NCBI RefSeq assembly: GCF_029309835.1
Contig: NZ_JARJHL010000005.1
Location: forward strand, 434,001 to 498,000
DNA: 64,000 nucleotides
Source of the DNA: Paracoccus sp. DMF-8
Lineage (GTDB): Bacteria; Pseudomonadota; Alphaproteobacteria; Rhodobacterales; Rhodobacteraceae
Reading direction: 5' to 3'
The notes beneath the pieces were generated by a model. It was not told where the DNA came from and ran no database searches. It saw nothing but the letters and a program-made list of their open reading frames with translations. This document shows positions 52,690 to 62,786 of this stretch, in pieces (the stretch's first letter is position 1; each line of letters begins with the position of its first letter). Made by a program: the position numbers and the translations under genes.

Positions 52690-52728
52690 TTGTTGCAGAA
52701 TTCGCAACAAAAGTTGCAAATGTTGCAT
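52690..52728. promoter_or_regulatory. TTGTTGC inverted repeat and TTGCA direct motifs upstream of pyc
   Basis: A perfect inverted repeat TTGTTGC-N7-GCAACAA (52690-52710) is followed by GTTGCAAATGTTGCA. Four TTGC(A) elements within 39 bases, 64-100 bases before pyc, look like an operator array. TTTGCAA-type sites are bound by ScfR-family regulators (RamB, PccR, MccR) of acyl-CoA metabolism, so such a protein is a candidate. Confidence 0.6.
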
Positions 52729-52791
52729 CGCGCCGCTTGCGCCGCATCGCAGCATGCACAGGATGCCGGAATGACGCGCAGGGGAGAGCCG

Positions 52792-55700
52792 ATGTTCAAG
52801 AAAATTCTTGTCGCCAACCGCGGAGAAATCGCGATCCGTGTGATGCGGGCGGCGAACGAGTTGGGGAAAAAGACGGTCGCCGTCTATGCCGAAGAGGACA
52901 AGCTGGGCCTGCACCGCTTCAAGGCGGATGAGGCCTACCGGATCGGCGAAGGGCTGGGTCCGGTCGCGGCCTATCTGTCGATCCCCGAAATCATCCGCGT
53001 TGCCCGCGAATGCGGTGCCGATGCGATCCATCCGGGCTATGGCCTCTTGTCGGAAAACCCCGATTTCGTCGATGCCTGCCATGCCGCCGGGATCACATTC
53101 ATCGGCCCGTCGGCGGATACGATGCGCGCCCTTGGCGACAAGGCCAGCGCGCGGCGCGTGGCGATCGGCGCGGGCGTGCCGGTCATTCCCGCGACCGAGG
53201 TTCTGGGCGATGATTTCGACGCGATCCGCACCGAGGCCGCCGAAATCGGCTATCCCCTGATGCTGAAAGCCAGCTGGGGCGGCGGCGGTCGCGGGATGCG
53301 GCCGATCAATTCCGCCGATGAACTGGCCGAAAAGGTCCGCGAAGGCCGGCGCGAGGCCGAGGCGGCATTCGGCAATGGCGAAGGCTATCTGGAAAAGATG
53401 ATCCTGCGCGCCCGCCATGTCGAGGTGCAACTGCTGGGCGACAGCCACGGCGGGCTTTACCACCTGTTTGAACGCGACTGCACCGTGCAGCGCCGCAACC
53501 AGAAGGTCGTCGAACGCGCCCCGCGCCCCTATCTGACCGACGAGCAGCGCGCCGAAGTCTGCGGCCTTGCGCTGAAGATCGGTCAGGCGGTCGGCTATCA
53601 GAACGCGGGCACCGTCGAATTCCTGATGGATATGGACAGCCAGCAGTTCTATTTCATCGAGGTCAACCCCCGCGTTCAGGTCGAACATACCGTCACCGAA
53701 GAAGTCACCGGCATCGACATCGTGCAGGCCCAGATCCGGATCGCCGAAGGCGCGACTCTGGCGCAGGCCACCGGCCATGCCAGCCAGTCCGACATCACCC
53801 TGTCGGGCCATGCGCTGCAATGCCGGGTCACGACCGAAGACCCGCTGAACAACTTCATCCCCGACTATGGCCGCCTGACCGCCTATCGCTCGGCCACGGG
53901 CATGGGCATCCGTCTGGACGGCGGCACCGCCTATGCGGGCGGTGTGATCACGCGCTATTATGACAGCCTGCTGGTCAAGGTGACCGCATGGGCGCAGACC
54001 CCCGAACAGGCGATCAAGCGCATGGACCGCGCCCTGCGCGAATTCCGGGTGCGGGGCGTCAGCACGAATATTGATTTCGTCATCAACCTGCTGAAACACC
54101 CGACCTTTCTGGACGACACCTATACGACGAAATTCATCGACACGACGCCGGATCTGTTCCAGTTCCGCAAACGCCGCGACCGCGCCACCAAGCTGTTGAT
54201 CTATATCGCCGATATCACCGTCAACGGTCACCCGGAAACCGCAGGCCGCCCCCTGCCCCGGCCGAGGCGCGCATTCCGGTCGCCCCCGCGCCCCGCGCGG
54301 AACCGGCGCCCGGCACGCTGCAACTGCTGAACGAACAGGGACCGCAGGCCGTCGCCGACTGGATGCTGGCGCAGAAAAAGCTGCTGATCACCGACACGAC
54401 CATGCGCGACGGCCACCAGTCGCTGCTGGCTACCCGGATGCGGTCGCTGGACATGATTCGCGTCGCGCCCAGCTATGCCGCGAACCTGCCCGATCTGTTC
54501 AGCGTCGAATGCTGGGGCAGGGCGACCTTCGACGTGGCCTATCGCTTCTTGCAGGAATGCCCGTGGCAGCGCCTGCGCGACCTGCGCGCGCGCATGCCGA
54601 GACCTGATGACGCAGATGCTGCTGCGGGCCTCGAACAGGGTCGGCTATACGAATTACCCCGACAATGTCGTGCAGGAATTCGTGCGTCAGAGACAACCGG
54701 ATCTGGCGTCGATGTGTTCCGCGTCTTCGACAGCCTGAACTGGGTCGAAAACATGCGCATCGCGATGGATGCGGTGATCGAGGCCGAGCAAGGTCTGCCG
54801 AAGCCACGGTCTGCTATACCGGCGACATTCTGGACCCCGACCGCGCCAAATACGATCTGAAATACTATGTCGGCATGGCGCAGGAATTGCGTGATGCGGG
54901 CGCCCATGTTCTGGGCCTGAAGGACATGGCGGGCCTGCTGAAACCCGCCGCCGCCCGCGTTCTGGTCAAGGCGCTCAAGGAAGAGGTCGGCCTGCCCGTC
55001 CATTTCCACACCCATGACACCGGCGGCATCGCGGGCGCGACCGTGCTGGCCGCGGCCGATGCGGGCGTCGATGCGGTCGATTGCGCGATGGATGCGTTTT
55101 CGGGCAATACCTCGCAGCCGACGCTTGGGTCCGTGGTCGAGGCGCTGCGCCACACCGACCGCGACACCGGGCTGGATATCGAGGCGATCCGCGAGATTTC
55201 CAACTATTGGGAAGCGGTGCAGGGCCAATATGCGGCCTTTGAATCGGGTCTGGATGCCCCGGCGTCCGAGGTCTGGCTGCATGAAATGCCCGGCGGCCAG
55301 TTCACCAACCTCAAGGCGCAGGCGCGCAGCCTCGGGCTGGAAGACCGCTGGCACGACGTCGCGAAAACCTATGCCGAGGTCAACCGCATGTTCGGCGATA
55401 TCGTCAAGGTCACGCCCTCGTCCAAGGTCGTGGGCGACATGGCCCTGATGATGGTGGCTCAGGGCCTGACCCGCGCGCAGGTCGAGGATCCGGGCACCGA
55501 GGTGTCATTCCCCGATTCGGTGATCGACATGATGCGCGGCAATCTGGGCCAGCCCCCCGGCGGCTGGCCCGAGGCGCTGCAGCGCAAGGTGCTGAAGGGC
55601 GAGGCGCCCCTGACCACGCGCCCCGGCGCCTCGATGGAGCCGGTCGATCTGGAACAGACCCGCGCCGATGTCTCGGACGAGTTGGAAGGCATGACCATAG

Positions 55701-56230
55701 ATAACGAGGACCTGAACGGCTATCTGATGTATCCCAAGGTCTTTCTGGACTACATGGGCCGGCACCGCATGTATGGCCCGGTCCGCACCCTGCCCACCCG
55801 GACCTTTTTCTACGGGATGGAACCGGGCGAAGAAATCGAGGCCGAAATCGACCCCGGCAAGACGCTGGAAATCCGCCTGCAAACCATCGGCGACACCGAT
55901 GAAAGCGGCGATGTGAAGGTGTTTTTCGAACTGAACGGCCAGCCCCGCGTCATCCGCGTGCCGAACCGTCTGGTGAAATCGACCGCCAGCGCCCGGCCCA
56001 AGGCCGACCCCGCGAACCCCGGCCAGATCGGTGCACCGATGCCCGGCGTCGTCGCCACGGTCGCGGTGACCCAGGGCGCCCGCGTCAACCCCGGCGACCT
56101 CTTGCTGACGATCGAGGCGATGAAGATGGAAACCGGCATCCACGCCGATCGCGCCGGCACGATCAAGGCCCTGCATGTCCGCCCCGGCGAACAGATCGAC
56201 GCCAAGGATCTGATGGTCGAAATCGAATAA
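52792..56230 (+). CDS. pyc: pyruvate carboxylase (several frameshifts)
   Basis: Biotin enzyme that carboxylates pyruvate to oxaloacetate. Biotin carboxylase domain: MFKKILVANRGEIAIRVMRA, KASWGGGGRGMR, FFIEVNPRVQVEHTV-like YFIEVNPRVQVEHTVTEE. Carboxyltransferase: LLITDTTMRDGHQSLLATRM, DVFRVFDSLNWVENM, VHFHTHDTGG. Biotin carrier lysine in LLTIEAMKMETGIHAD near the C-terminus. The expected length of about 1146 residues is kept. Frame breaks: one C lost at about 54259, one G gained at 54601, a disturbed stretch at 54680-54700, and gains near 54786 and 54800. The parts before 54240 and after 54810 are intact. Sequencing error is likely. Confidence 0.94.
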
Positions 56231-56255
56231 ATCCGCCAGATCACAGGAACCGATG

Positions 56256-56280
56256 GGGGCCGCGCAACCGGCCCCTTTTT
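56256..56280 (+). terminator. intrinsic terminator after pyc
   Basis: 7-bp stem GGGGCCG/CGGCCCC, 6-base loop, then T5; 25 bases after the pyc stop. It faces the convergent gene at 56287-56730. Confidence 0.9.
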
Positions 56281-56286
56281 CATGCG

Positions 56287-56730
56287 CTAGCCATCCGCGT
56301 TTGGCGACGCATCAAGGACGGCATCCGGTCGCCAGACGCGCAGATCGCGGCAATCGGGATCCGCGCCGATGGATTCATTCGCCCCCTGCTGGTGCGGATC
56401 CGGAGGCAACTCGAACCCCGCGCACAGGCGAACGGTTCGCAGGTCCAGAACCTCATAGCGATAGGGCTGCCCGGTATAAGGGTCCAGCATCCGGGGCGGG
56501 TTGCCGCAGCCCGCCACGGCCTCGGGACTGGCAGGCAGCGGGCCGGTGCTGCCTTCCACGGCGCAGCCGACATGCCGGGCAATCTCGCGCAGATCCCGCA
56601 TGCGAATGTTGTCGCGATATTCCCGGCGCGCGTGAACCGGTCCGCCCGTCAGGGCAAGCGCGGCGACGACAAGCCCCGCCGACAATGCGGCGATCCCGAC
56701 GGTCGCCACTGTCCTCAACCGGTCACGCAT
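56287..56730 (-). CDS. hypothetical single-pass membrane protein
   Basis: A 147-residue protein: one N-terminal helix (TVATVGIAALSAGLVVAALA), then a periplasmic-looking domain with LREIARHVGCAVEGS and MLDPYTGQPYRYEVLD. Four cysteines (in HVGC, AVAGC, RLCAG and PDC) may form disulfides. I do not recognise a named domain. Its ATG overlaps the stop of the DUF5671 gene by eight bases, and the two are likely an operon of partner proteins. Confidence 0.78.
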   Translation of the reverse strand: MRDRLRTVATVGIAALSAGLVVAALALTGGPVHARREYRDNIRMRDLREIARHVGCAVEGSTGPLPASPEAVAGCGNPPRMLDPYTGQPYRYEVLDLRTVRLCAGFELPPDPHQQGANESIGADPDCRDLRVWRPDAVLDASPNADG

Positions 56731-57339
56731 CCATTTCGTCCCGGTAATAGCCAAAGATCAACAGCGCGGTCAGTGCAACCAATCCGGCCTTCAGCGCAAA
56801 GCGCAGTGTCAACTCGCCGCTGAGCAGCGAATAGATCGTCATCGCAAGGTCGGCCAGCAGGACCAGAGAGGCCGCAAACAGCGTGATTGTCGCCAGCCAG
56901 CGGCGCACCAGCGACCGGCGCCGTGGCATGCCATCGCCATCCATGCGGCGCGCGCGACGATCCAGCAGCAAGAACAGCGGCACGAAAGTCAGCAGCGCCG
57001 CCACGCCCCAACGCACCGCGCTGCTCGCCTGACGGTTGGCCGCATCCGCATCTGTCACAAGCCGGTCGATCAGGTAAAAGCCAAGCGAGCAGATATGTCC
57101 GCAGACCACCGCCAGCGACAGGAACAACAGCCCGAAAAGCAGAGCCTCGCGCGCCGAAACATAGGGGCGCGGGCGCGGCGCGGGCGGCATGCCGGGCAAG
57201 ATCGCCCAGCCCTGCAACGCCAGCCGTGCCTCGGATTCGCGCCAGCCCGCCTCGATCAGCGCCGCGCGGATGGGATCGGGGGCTGGCCTGCGGACAGGGC
57301 TTCGCGGACAAAGCCGGTCAGCGGATCGGGGGCCTTCAT
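56723..57339 (-). CDS. DUF5671-type membrane protein (frameshifted)
   Basis: The N-terminal cytosolic helix pair begins [19 protein letters not shown] and, after a break, continues [20 protein letters not shown]; four transmembrane helices follow ([69 protein letters not shown]). One C is missing from a C5 run near 57278-57282; restoring it gives a 205-residue protein. DUF5671 function is unknown. The ATG at 57339 is the family start. Confidence 0.75.
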
Positions 57340-57553
57340 CTGCACCTCTGCCGTCGAAAATGCGGCAAGGCCAGCATTCCGGGTAGGTCCGATCTTGTCA
57401 ATTCCGGTGCCTGTTCGGGGCAGTTATCGCGAAAATCCGGGGAAATCCGCCTTGGTGACAGAAATTTCAACAAACCCGGTTTTTTGCCCTTGCACCCCCC
57501 GCAACGTTCAATAAATCACCCCTCACCGGCGGGGAACACCACCGGGATGGAGT

Positions 57554-57628
57554 GCGGGCGTAGCTCAGGGGTAGAGCATAACCTTGCCAAGGTTAGGGTC
57601 GTGAGTTCGAATCTCATCGCCCGCTCCA
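57554..57628 (+). tRNA. tRNA-Gly (GCC)
   Basis: 75 bases including encoded CCA. Acceptor stem GCGGGCG/CGCCCGC, D arm GCTC...GAGC, anticodon stem TAACC/GGTTA with loop TTGCCAA (anticodon GCC at 57586-57588), T arm GTGAG-TTCGAAT-CTCAT, discriminator T. All stems pair. It reads glycine GGC/GGU codons. Confidence 0.98.
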
Positions 57629-58098
57629 GAAAATCATCTGAAAATTTGGTTTCCCTTCGGGGATGTCGCGATGGTCGGGCATTGGTCCGACGTCGACGTT
57701 TCGCCGTTGGTCTGCTGCCGAATGCGGGCGGGGCACAGGCCTTGCATTGGCATATGCGCCCAGATCCCGCACCCCTTCGCCGCGAAAAAGATCGCCGGAC
57801 AAGAACGGGAACAGGAATAGATTTCCGCGCCGCATTATCCCGAAATCGAAACGCCCGCCCTGATGGTGCGCCACAATCAAACCCGATGCAGATCGCCTCC
57901 GGGCGAAATTCACCCCGCGATTGCGGGAAATGGCATCACCCGGCAGCGCCTGCCAAGGCGCCCCGCCCGCAATCCGGGGCAGTTGTGATCACATCCGGCA
58001 TTTCATTCGAAACGGCTGCGATGACGGAAAAAATGGTCTCGGGGCTGGTGACCTGCTATCTGCATCCGCGACAGGGATTCGTCGCAGGAGGAGAACAG
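57629..58098. other. gene-free interval between tRNA-Gly and panB
   Basis: 470 bases with no convincing frame. The only feature that stands out is a perfect 10-base palindrome TGTGATCACA at 57984-57993, 106 bases before panB. Its meaning is unknown; CRP/FNR sites need a spacer that is missing here. The stretch is somewhat less GC-rich just after the tRNA. Confidence 0.5.
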
Positions 58099-58930
58099 AT
58101 GAGCGCCACGCCAGGGACCACGGGGCAACTGACCCCGACCGATATCCGCGCCCGCAAGGGGCGCGAGCCGATCGTCTGCCTGACCGCCTATACCACCCCG
58201 GTCGCGCGTCTGGTCGATGCCTCTTGCGATATCGCGCTGGTCGGCGACAGCCTGGGCATGGTGCTGCACGGCCTGCCCTCGACCCTGGGCGTCACGCTGG
58301 AGATGATGATCCTGCACGGCAAGGCCGTGGCGCGCGGGTTGCAGCGCGCCTGCATGGTCGTCGACATGCCCTTTGGCAGCTATGAGGAAGGGCCGGAACA
58401 GGCCTTCCGCAATGCCGCGCGGCTCATGGCCGAGACCGGCTGTCAGCGCGGTCAAGCTGGAAGGCGGGCAGCACATGGCCGACACCATCGCCTTTCTGGT
58501 GGCGCGGGGCATCCCGGTCATGGGTCATGTCGGGCTGACGCCGCAGGCGGTCAATACGCTTGGCGGCTACAAGGTGCAGGGCCGTGGCGCGGATGGCGAC
58601 CGCGTGCTGGCGGATGCGCGGGCGATCACCGACGCGGGGGCCTTCAGCGTGGTGCTGGAAAAGCTGCCCGAGGATCTGGGCGCCCGCATCACCGGACAGA
58701 TCGCCGTGCCGACCATCGGCATCGGTGCGGGCGTCGGCTGCGACGGGCAGGTGCTGGTCGTCGATGACATGCTGGGGCTTTTCGCCGATTTCCGCCCGAA
58801 ATTCGTTAAACGCTATGCCGAATTCGCCCGCGACGGGCAGGACGCCATCGCCGCCTATGCCGCCGATGTCCGCGCGCGGCGCTTTCCCGCCCCCGAACAT
58901 TCCTTTGCCAGCACCGGAAAACCCGCATGA
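58099..58930 (+). CDS. panB: 3-methyl-2-oxobutanoate hydroxymethyltransferase (frameshifted)
   Basis: First committed step of pantothenate synthesis, adding a hydroxymethyl group to ketoisovalerate. Blocks: [110 protein letters not shown]. The frame breaks near 58440; removing one T (GGCTGTCAG) gives [13 protein letters not shown] and 276 residues. AGGAGG lies eight bases before the ATG. The stop overlaps panC by four bases. Confidence 0.93.
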
Positions 58931-59775
58931 GCGCGCCGATCCTGCCCGATCTGGCCGATCTGCGCGCCGCCGTCCGGCAGTGGAAAGCCGACGGTCAGGT
59001 GATCGGTGTCGTCCCCACGATGGGCGCGCTGCACGACGGCCACCTCAGCCTTGTGCGCCGCGCGCGGGAAAGCTGCGACCGGGTGATCGTGACGATCTTC
59101 GTCAACCCGCGCCAGTTCAACAGCGCCGAGGATTTCGCCAGATATCCCAGGACCGAAGACAGCGATGCCGCGCTGCTGGCGCCCCTTGGCGTCGATGCGG
59201 TCTTTGTCCCCGACGCGGCGCAGGTCTATCCGCCATCCCATGCGACGGTCGTGTCGGTCTCTGGCATCAGCGAACCGCTGGAAGGCGCGCATCGTCCCGG
59301 CCATTTCGACGGCGTGGCGACGGTGGTGACGCTGCTGTTCAACATGACGCAGGCCGACCGCGCGTATTTCGGGGAAAAGGACTGGCAGCAGTTGCAGGTC
59401 GTGACCCGGCTGGTTCAGGACCTGAAACTGCCGGTCGAGATCATCCCCTGCCCCAGCATCCGCGCGGATGACGGGCTGGCCCTGTCGTCGCGCAACCAGC
59501 GCCTGACGCCACAGGGCCGCGCGCAGGCCGCCGCCCTGCCCGCCGCCCTGTTCGAGGCCGCCCGCCAGATCGAATCCGGCACCCCCGAACAGCAGGCGCT
59601 GGCATCGGCGCTGGCCACCATTGCCGATGCCGGTTTCGGAGAGGTCGAATATCTGGAACTGCGCGATGCCGCCACGCTTGGCCCGGTCCTGCCCGACCGG
59701 CCGGCGCGGCTGCTGGTCGCGGCATGGCTGGACGGGGTGCGGCTGATCGACAATGTCGGCGTGACCCTGCCCTAA
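58927..59775 (+). CDS. panC: pantoate-beta-alanine ligase
   Basis: ATP-dependent ligase that makes pantothenate; 282 residues. Nucleotidyltransferase HIGH-like motif in [20 protein letters not shown], then [40 protein letters not shown], and KMSKS-like region [19 protein letters not shown] overlap with panB. Followed at once by a palindromic repeat element. Confidence 0.97.
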   Translation: MSAPILPDLADLRAAVRQWKADGQVIGVVPTMGALHDGHLSLVRRARESCDRVIVTIFVNPRQFNSAEDFARYPRTEDSDAALLAPLGVDAVFVPDAAQVYPPSHATVVSVSGISEPLEGAHRPGHFDGVATVVTLLFNMTQADRAYFGEKDWQQLQVVTRLVQDLKLPVEIIPCPSIRADDGLALSSRNQRLTPQGRAQAAALPAALFEAARQIESGTPEQQALASALATIADAGFGEVEYLELRDAATLGPVLPDRPARLLVAAWLDGVRLIDNVGVTLP

Positions 59776-59776
59776 A

Positions 59777-59819
59777 GCATTTTCAGCAAAGCGGATGCCG
59801 GTTTCGCGCCCGAAAATGC
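59777..59819. repeat. palindromic intergenic element (alphaproteobacterial dispersed-repeat type)
   Basis: 43 bases with terminal arms GCATTTTC and GAAAATGC and an inner CCGGTTTCGCG core. This GCATTTTC...CCGGTTT...GAAAATGC pattern is familiar from short palindromes scattered in many alphaproteobacterial genomes. It lies two bases after the panC stop and may also help end that transcript. Confidence 0.65.
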
Positions 59820-59864
59820 CCAAGAACAAAAGCCTGCGGCATTTCGGCATGTCAACGAAGCGCC

Positions 59865-61580
59865 CTAGCAGCGCCCCTCCAGCACGCAGGCGGCCTCGTG
59901 CTGGCTGAGAAAGACCCGGCCGTTCAGCGCGTGCAGCAATTCGGTGCCGCGCAAGCGGTCCATGACCGGCCCCTTGACCTCGGACAGGTGGAAACCGATC
60001 CCCGCCTCGGTCAGGCGCCGGTTGATTTCGGTCAGGCTTTCCAGGGCCGAGGCGTCGATGGCATTGATCGCCGAACACATCAGCACCAGATGGCGCAGTT
60101 CGGTTCGTTCCGCGACCAGCGCCGAAACCCGATCCTCAAGATAGCGGGAGTTGGCGAAATACAGGCTTTCATCGACGCGGAGCGACAGGACTTCGGGACA
60201 GGTGCGGACCTCGTGGCGGCGGATGTTGCGGTAATGCTCGGTCCCCGGAACCTGCCCGACGACGGCCATATGGGGCTTGCTGCTGCGATACAGATGCAGG
60301 ACCAGCGACAGCACGACACCCGCGACGATGCCCAGCTCGACCCCGGCCAGCAGCGTGGCCAGAACGGTCGCGGCCATCGCCGCGAAATCCGACCGCGAAT
60401 AGGCCCAGACCCGCCGCATCGCCCCGACATCGACCAGCGACAGCACGGCGACGATGATCGTCGCGGCCAGCGTCGCCTGCGGCAGATCGGCCAGCAAGGG
60501 GGTCAGCAGCAGCGCGGCCAGCGCGATGCCGATCGCCGTAAACACGCCCGCCGCCGGGGTTTGCGCCCCGGCATCGAAATTCACCACCGACCGCGCAAAT
60601 CCCCCCGTCACCGGATAGCCAGAGGTCAGACCCGAGGCGATGTTGGCCGCCCCCAGACCCAGCAATTCCTGATTCGGGTCGATCCTCTGGCGCCGTCGCG
60701 AGGCCAGGGTCTGCGCCACCGACACCGATTCGACAAAGCCAACGATGGAAATCAGAAAGGCGGGCAAGGCCAGCGCGCGGACCATCTGCATGTCGATCCG
60801 CGGCAGCCCCGGCACCGGCAGCCCCTGCGGGATGGCACCGACGACAGGCACGCCGCGCGTCGCCAGTTGCAGCCCCGCCGACAGCGCGACGGTTGCCGCC
60901 ACGGCCAGAATCGGCGCGGCCTTGGTCAGCATCCCGGCCGGGCGGGAGGGCAGGCCCGCGCGCGTCAGCACACCCTTCAGCCGGGTCCGGGCAAAGACCA
61001 GAAAGCCCAGCACGCCGACCCCGATCATCAGCGTGATCCCATTGGTCCCGGCGCCATGTTCGACCAGCCCCCGCAGGATCTGTGGCAGCGTCTGCCCGCC
61101 GCCCGATATGCCCAGCAGGTGACGCAACTGCCCCGCAGCGATCAGCAGGCCCGATGCGGTGATAAAGCCCGAAATCACCGGATGTGACAGGAAATTCGCC
61201 AGAAAACCCAGACGAAACAGGCCCATGGCGACCAGCATCAGCCCCGACATCAGCGCCAGCACCACGGTCGCCGCGATATAATCCGCCGTCCCCTGTTGTG
61301 CCATCTGCCCGATGGCCGAGGCCGTCATCAGCGACACCACCGCCACCGGCCCGACCGCCAGCGCCCGGCTGGTCCCGAAAACCGCATAGGCGACCAGCGG
61401 CAGGATCGAGGCGTACAGCCCGACCTCGGGCGGCAGTCCCGCCAGCATCGCATAGGCCAGCGATTGCGGGATCAGCATGATCGTGACGATCACCGCCGCC
61501 AGCAGATCGCTTTCCAGCGTCTGCCGGTCATAGCTGCGCGCCCAGTCGAGGATCGGCAGATAGCGGCCAAGGCGCCTCAT
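59865..61580 (-). CDS. SulP-family anion transporter with STAS domain
   Basis: A 571-residue SulP transporter: 10-14 hydrophobic segments (LAAVIVTIMLIPQSLAYAML near the start is the SulP signature) and a C-terminal STAS domain (LVLMCSAINAIDASALESLT, with the phosphorylation-type Ser region). Likely substrate is sulfate or another anion; the operon context (persulfide dioxygenase, BigR-type repressor) suggests export of sulfite or sulfate. It is the last gene of the operon, seven bases after the YeeE/YedE half. Confidence 0.92.
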   Translation of the reverse strand: MRRLGRYLPILDWARSYDRQTLESDLLAAVIVTIMLIPQSLAYAMLAGLPPEVGLYASILPLVAYAVFGTSRALAVGPVAVVSLMTASAIGQMAQQGTADYIAATVVLALMSGLMLVAMGLFRLGFLANFLSHPVISGFITASGLLIAAGQLRHLLGISGGGQTLPQILRGLVEHGAGTNGITLMIGVGVLGFLVFARTRLKGVLTRAGLPSRPAGMLTKAAPILAVAATVALSAGLQLATRGVPVVGAIPQGLPVPGLPRIDMQMVRALALPAFLISIVGFVESVSVAQTLASRRRQRIDPNQELLGLGAANIASGLTSGYPVTGGFARSVVNFDAGAQTPAAGVFTAIGIALAALLLTPLLADLPQATLAATIIVAVLSLVDVGAMRRVWAYSRSDFAAMAATVLATLLAGVELGIVAGVVLSLVLHLYRSSKPHMAVVGQVPGTEHYRNIRRHEVRTCPEVLSLRVDESLYFANSRYLEDRVSALVAERTELRHLVLMCSAINAIDASALESLTEINRRLTEAGIGFHLSEVKGPVMDRLRGTELLHALNGRVFLSQHEAACVLEGRC

Positions 61581-61586
61581 GCCGGA

Positions 61587-62012
61587 TCACCCCGCCGGGC
61601 CGCGCAGCCTGCGCGCGGCCATGATGCCGGCCGCCAAGGCGGCAACGAACATCAGCGCCGCAGGCTCGCCCAGCCCCAAGGCCGGGATCGAACCGCCGGG
61701 ACAAAAGCCGGTGATGCCCCAGCCCATGCCGAAAATCGCCGCACCGCCCAGCAGGGGCAGGTCGATGTCCCGCCGCACGGGCAGGTGAAACGCGCGCGCC
61801 AGCACAGGGCCGGGACGGCGCAGGACAAAACGATAGCCAAGCGCCGTCACCACCAGCGCACCGCCCATGACAAAGGCCAGAGACGGATCCCAATTCCCGG
61901 CAAGGTCAAAGAAATTCAGAACCTTGGCGGGGTTGATCATGCCCGACAGCGCAATTCCCGCACCAAAGACCAGCCCGATCACGAAACCGCCCATAAGCCG
62001 CGCCATCACCAT
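61587..62012 (-). CDS. YeeE/YedE-type half-transporter (DUF6691-like)
   Basis: A 141-residue membrane protein that looks like the C-terminal half of a YeeE/YedE sulfur-compound transporter. Conserved pieces are GAGIALSGMINPAKVLNFFD and GMGWGITGFCPGGSIPALGL, the latter with the conserved Cys of the transport path. Two ATGs (62012 and 62006) are usable; GGGGGG is upstream. It overlaps the partner half-gene. Confidence 0.9.
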   Translation of the reverse strand: MVMARLMGGFVIGLVFGAGIALSGMINPAKVLNFFDLAGNWDPSLAFVMGGALVVTALGYRFVLRRPGPVLARAFHLPVRRDIDLPLLGGAAIFGMGWGITGFCPGGSIPALGLGEPAALMFVAALAAGIMAARRLRGPAG

Positions 62013-62431
62013 CCCCCCATGACATGACGGATGACGTAAACCGTCACCGCCGTCGTCAGCATGAAAACCAGCGTCGCCGCGATGGACCGGCGCGACAGCC
62101 GCGCCAGTCCGCAGACGCCATGCCCCGAAGTGCAGCCGCCGCCCAGTTGCACGCCGATCCCGGCGACAAACCCGCCGGTCACGACCCAGAAGGCCGGAAC
62201 CGGGCTGTCAAAGGGCAGCGTTGCGCCCAGTCCGACGATGCCCGCAGGCGCCAGAACCGCACCCAGCAAAAAGGCCGCGCGCCAGCCCCAATCCCTTGCC
62301 ACGGGTGGCAGGATCCCGGTCAGGATGCCGGAAATCCCCGCGATCCGGCCGTGAAGCGCCATCAGCAGCACGGCGGCCAGACCGATCAGCGCGCCGCCCG
62401 CCAGCGATGCCCAGGGTGTGAATTCGGTCAT
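62006..62431 (-). CDS. YeeE/YedE family transporter, N-terminal half
   Basis: A 141-residue membrane protein with GGALIGLAAVLLMALHGRIA and IGVQLGGGCTSGHGVCGLAR, the second carrying the conserved Cys pair of YeeE/YedE proteins. In E. coli one polypeptide holds both halves and imports thiosulfate; here they are separate overlapping genes. The pair presumably moves a reduced sulfur compound. Confidence 0.92.
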   Translation of the reverse strand: MTEFTPWASLAGGALIGLAAVLLMALHGRIAGISGILTGILPPVARDWGWRAAFLLGAVLAPAGIVGLGATLPFDSPVPAFWVVTGGFVAGIGVQLGGGCTSGHGVCGLARLSRRSIAATLVFMLTTAVTVYVIRHVMGGW

Positions 62432-62474
62432 TGCAGCCCCCGTTTTCCGTCGCCTGTCTGGTCGTGACGCGCCG

Positions 62475-62783
62475 CTATCTGCAAAACAGCGCGTGCATCG
62501 TGTGGATAAAGGTCTCGACCCTTGGATCGGCCAGCCGGTAAAAGACCTGCTTGCCCTCTTTCCGGCCGACGATCAGCCCCGCCCCGCGCAGGGCGGCAAG
62601 CTGTTGGGACAGGCCGGGCTGGCGGATGCCAAGCGCGTCCTCCAGCTCGCGCACCGATCGTTCGCCCTCGACCAGCGCGCAGGCGACCAGCAGCCGGTCG
62701 GGGTTGGCCAGCTTTTTCAGAAAGCCCGAGGCCTCTGCGACTTTTTCCCGCATCTCGGCGGTTTCGGGCAAGAGCGGCTGCAT
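62475..62783 (-). CDS. persulfide-sensing ArsR-family repressor (SqrR/BigR)
   Basis: A 102-residue winged-helix repressor. Cys35 (in RLLVACALVEGE) and Cys101 (HALFCR) are 66 residues apart, the same spacing as Cys41 and Cys107 of Rhodobacter capsulatus SqrR that form a polysulfide bridge. DNA-recognition helix: LGIRQPGLSQQLAALRGAGL. It should bind DNA until persulfide links the cysteines. It starts three bases after the MBL-fold gene stop. Confidence 0.93.
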   Translation of the reverse strand: MQPLLPETAEMREKVAEASGFLKKLANPDRLLVACALVEGERSVRELEDALGIRQPGLSQQLAALRGAGLIVGRKEGKQVFYRLADPRVETFIHTMHALFCR

Positions 62784-62786
62784 CGC

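Noticed and set aside
57614..57913. Possible minus-strand gene in the tRNA-panB gap
   Set aside because: The 99-codon frame overlaps the tRNA end, has no ribosome-binding site and no recognisable domain.
57984..57993. CRP/FNR site TGTGATCACA upstream of panB
   Set aside because: The half sites have no 4-6-base spacer, as CRP/FNR dimers require, and one 10-base palindrome is expected by chance at this length scale.
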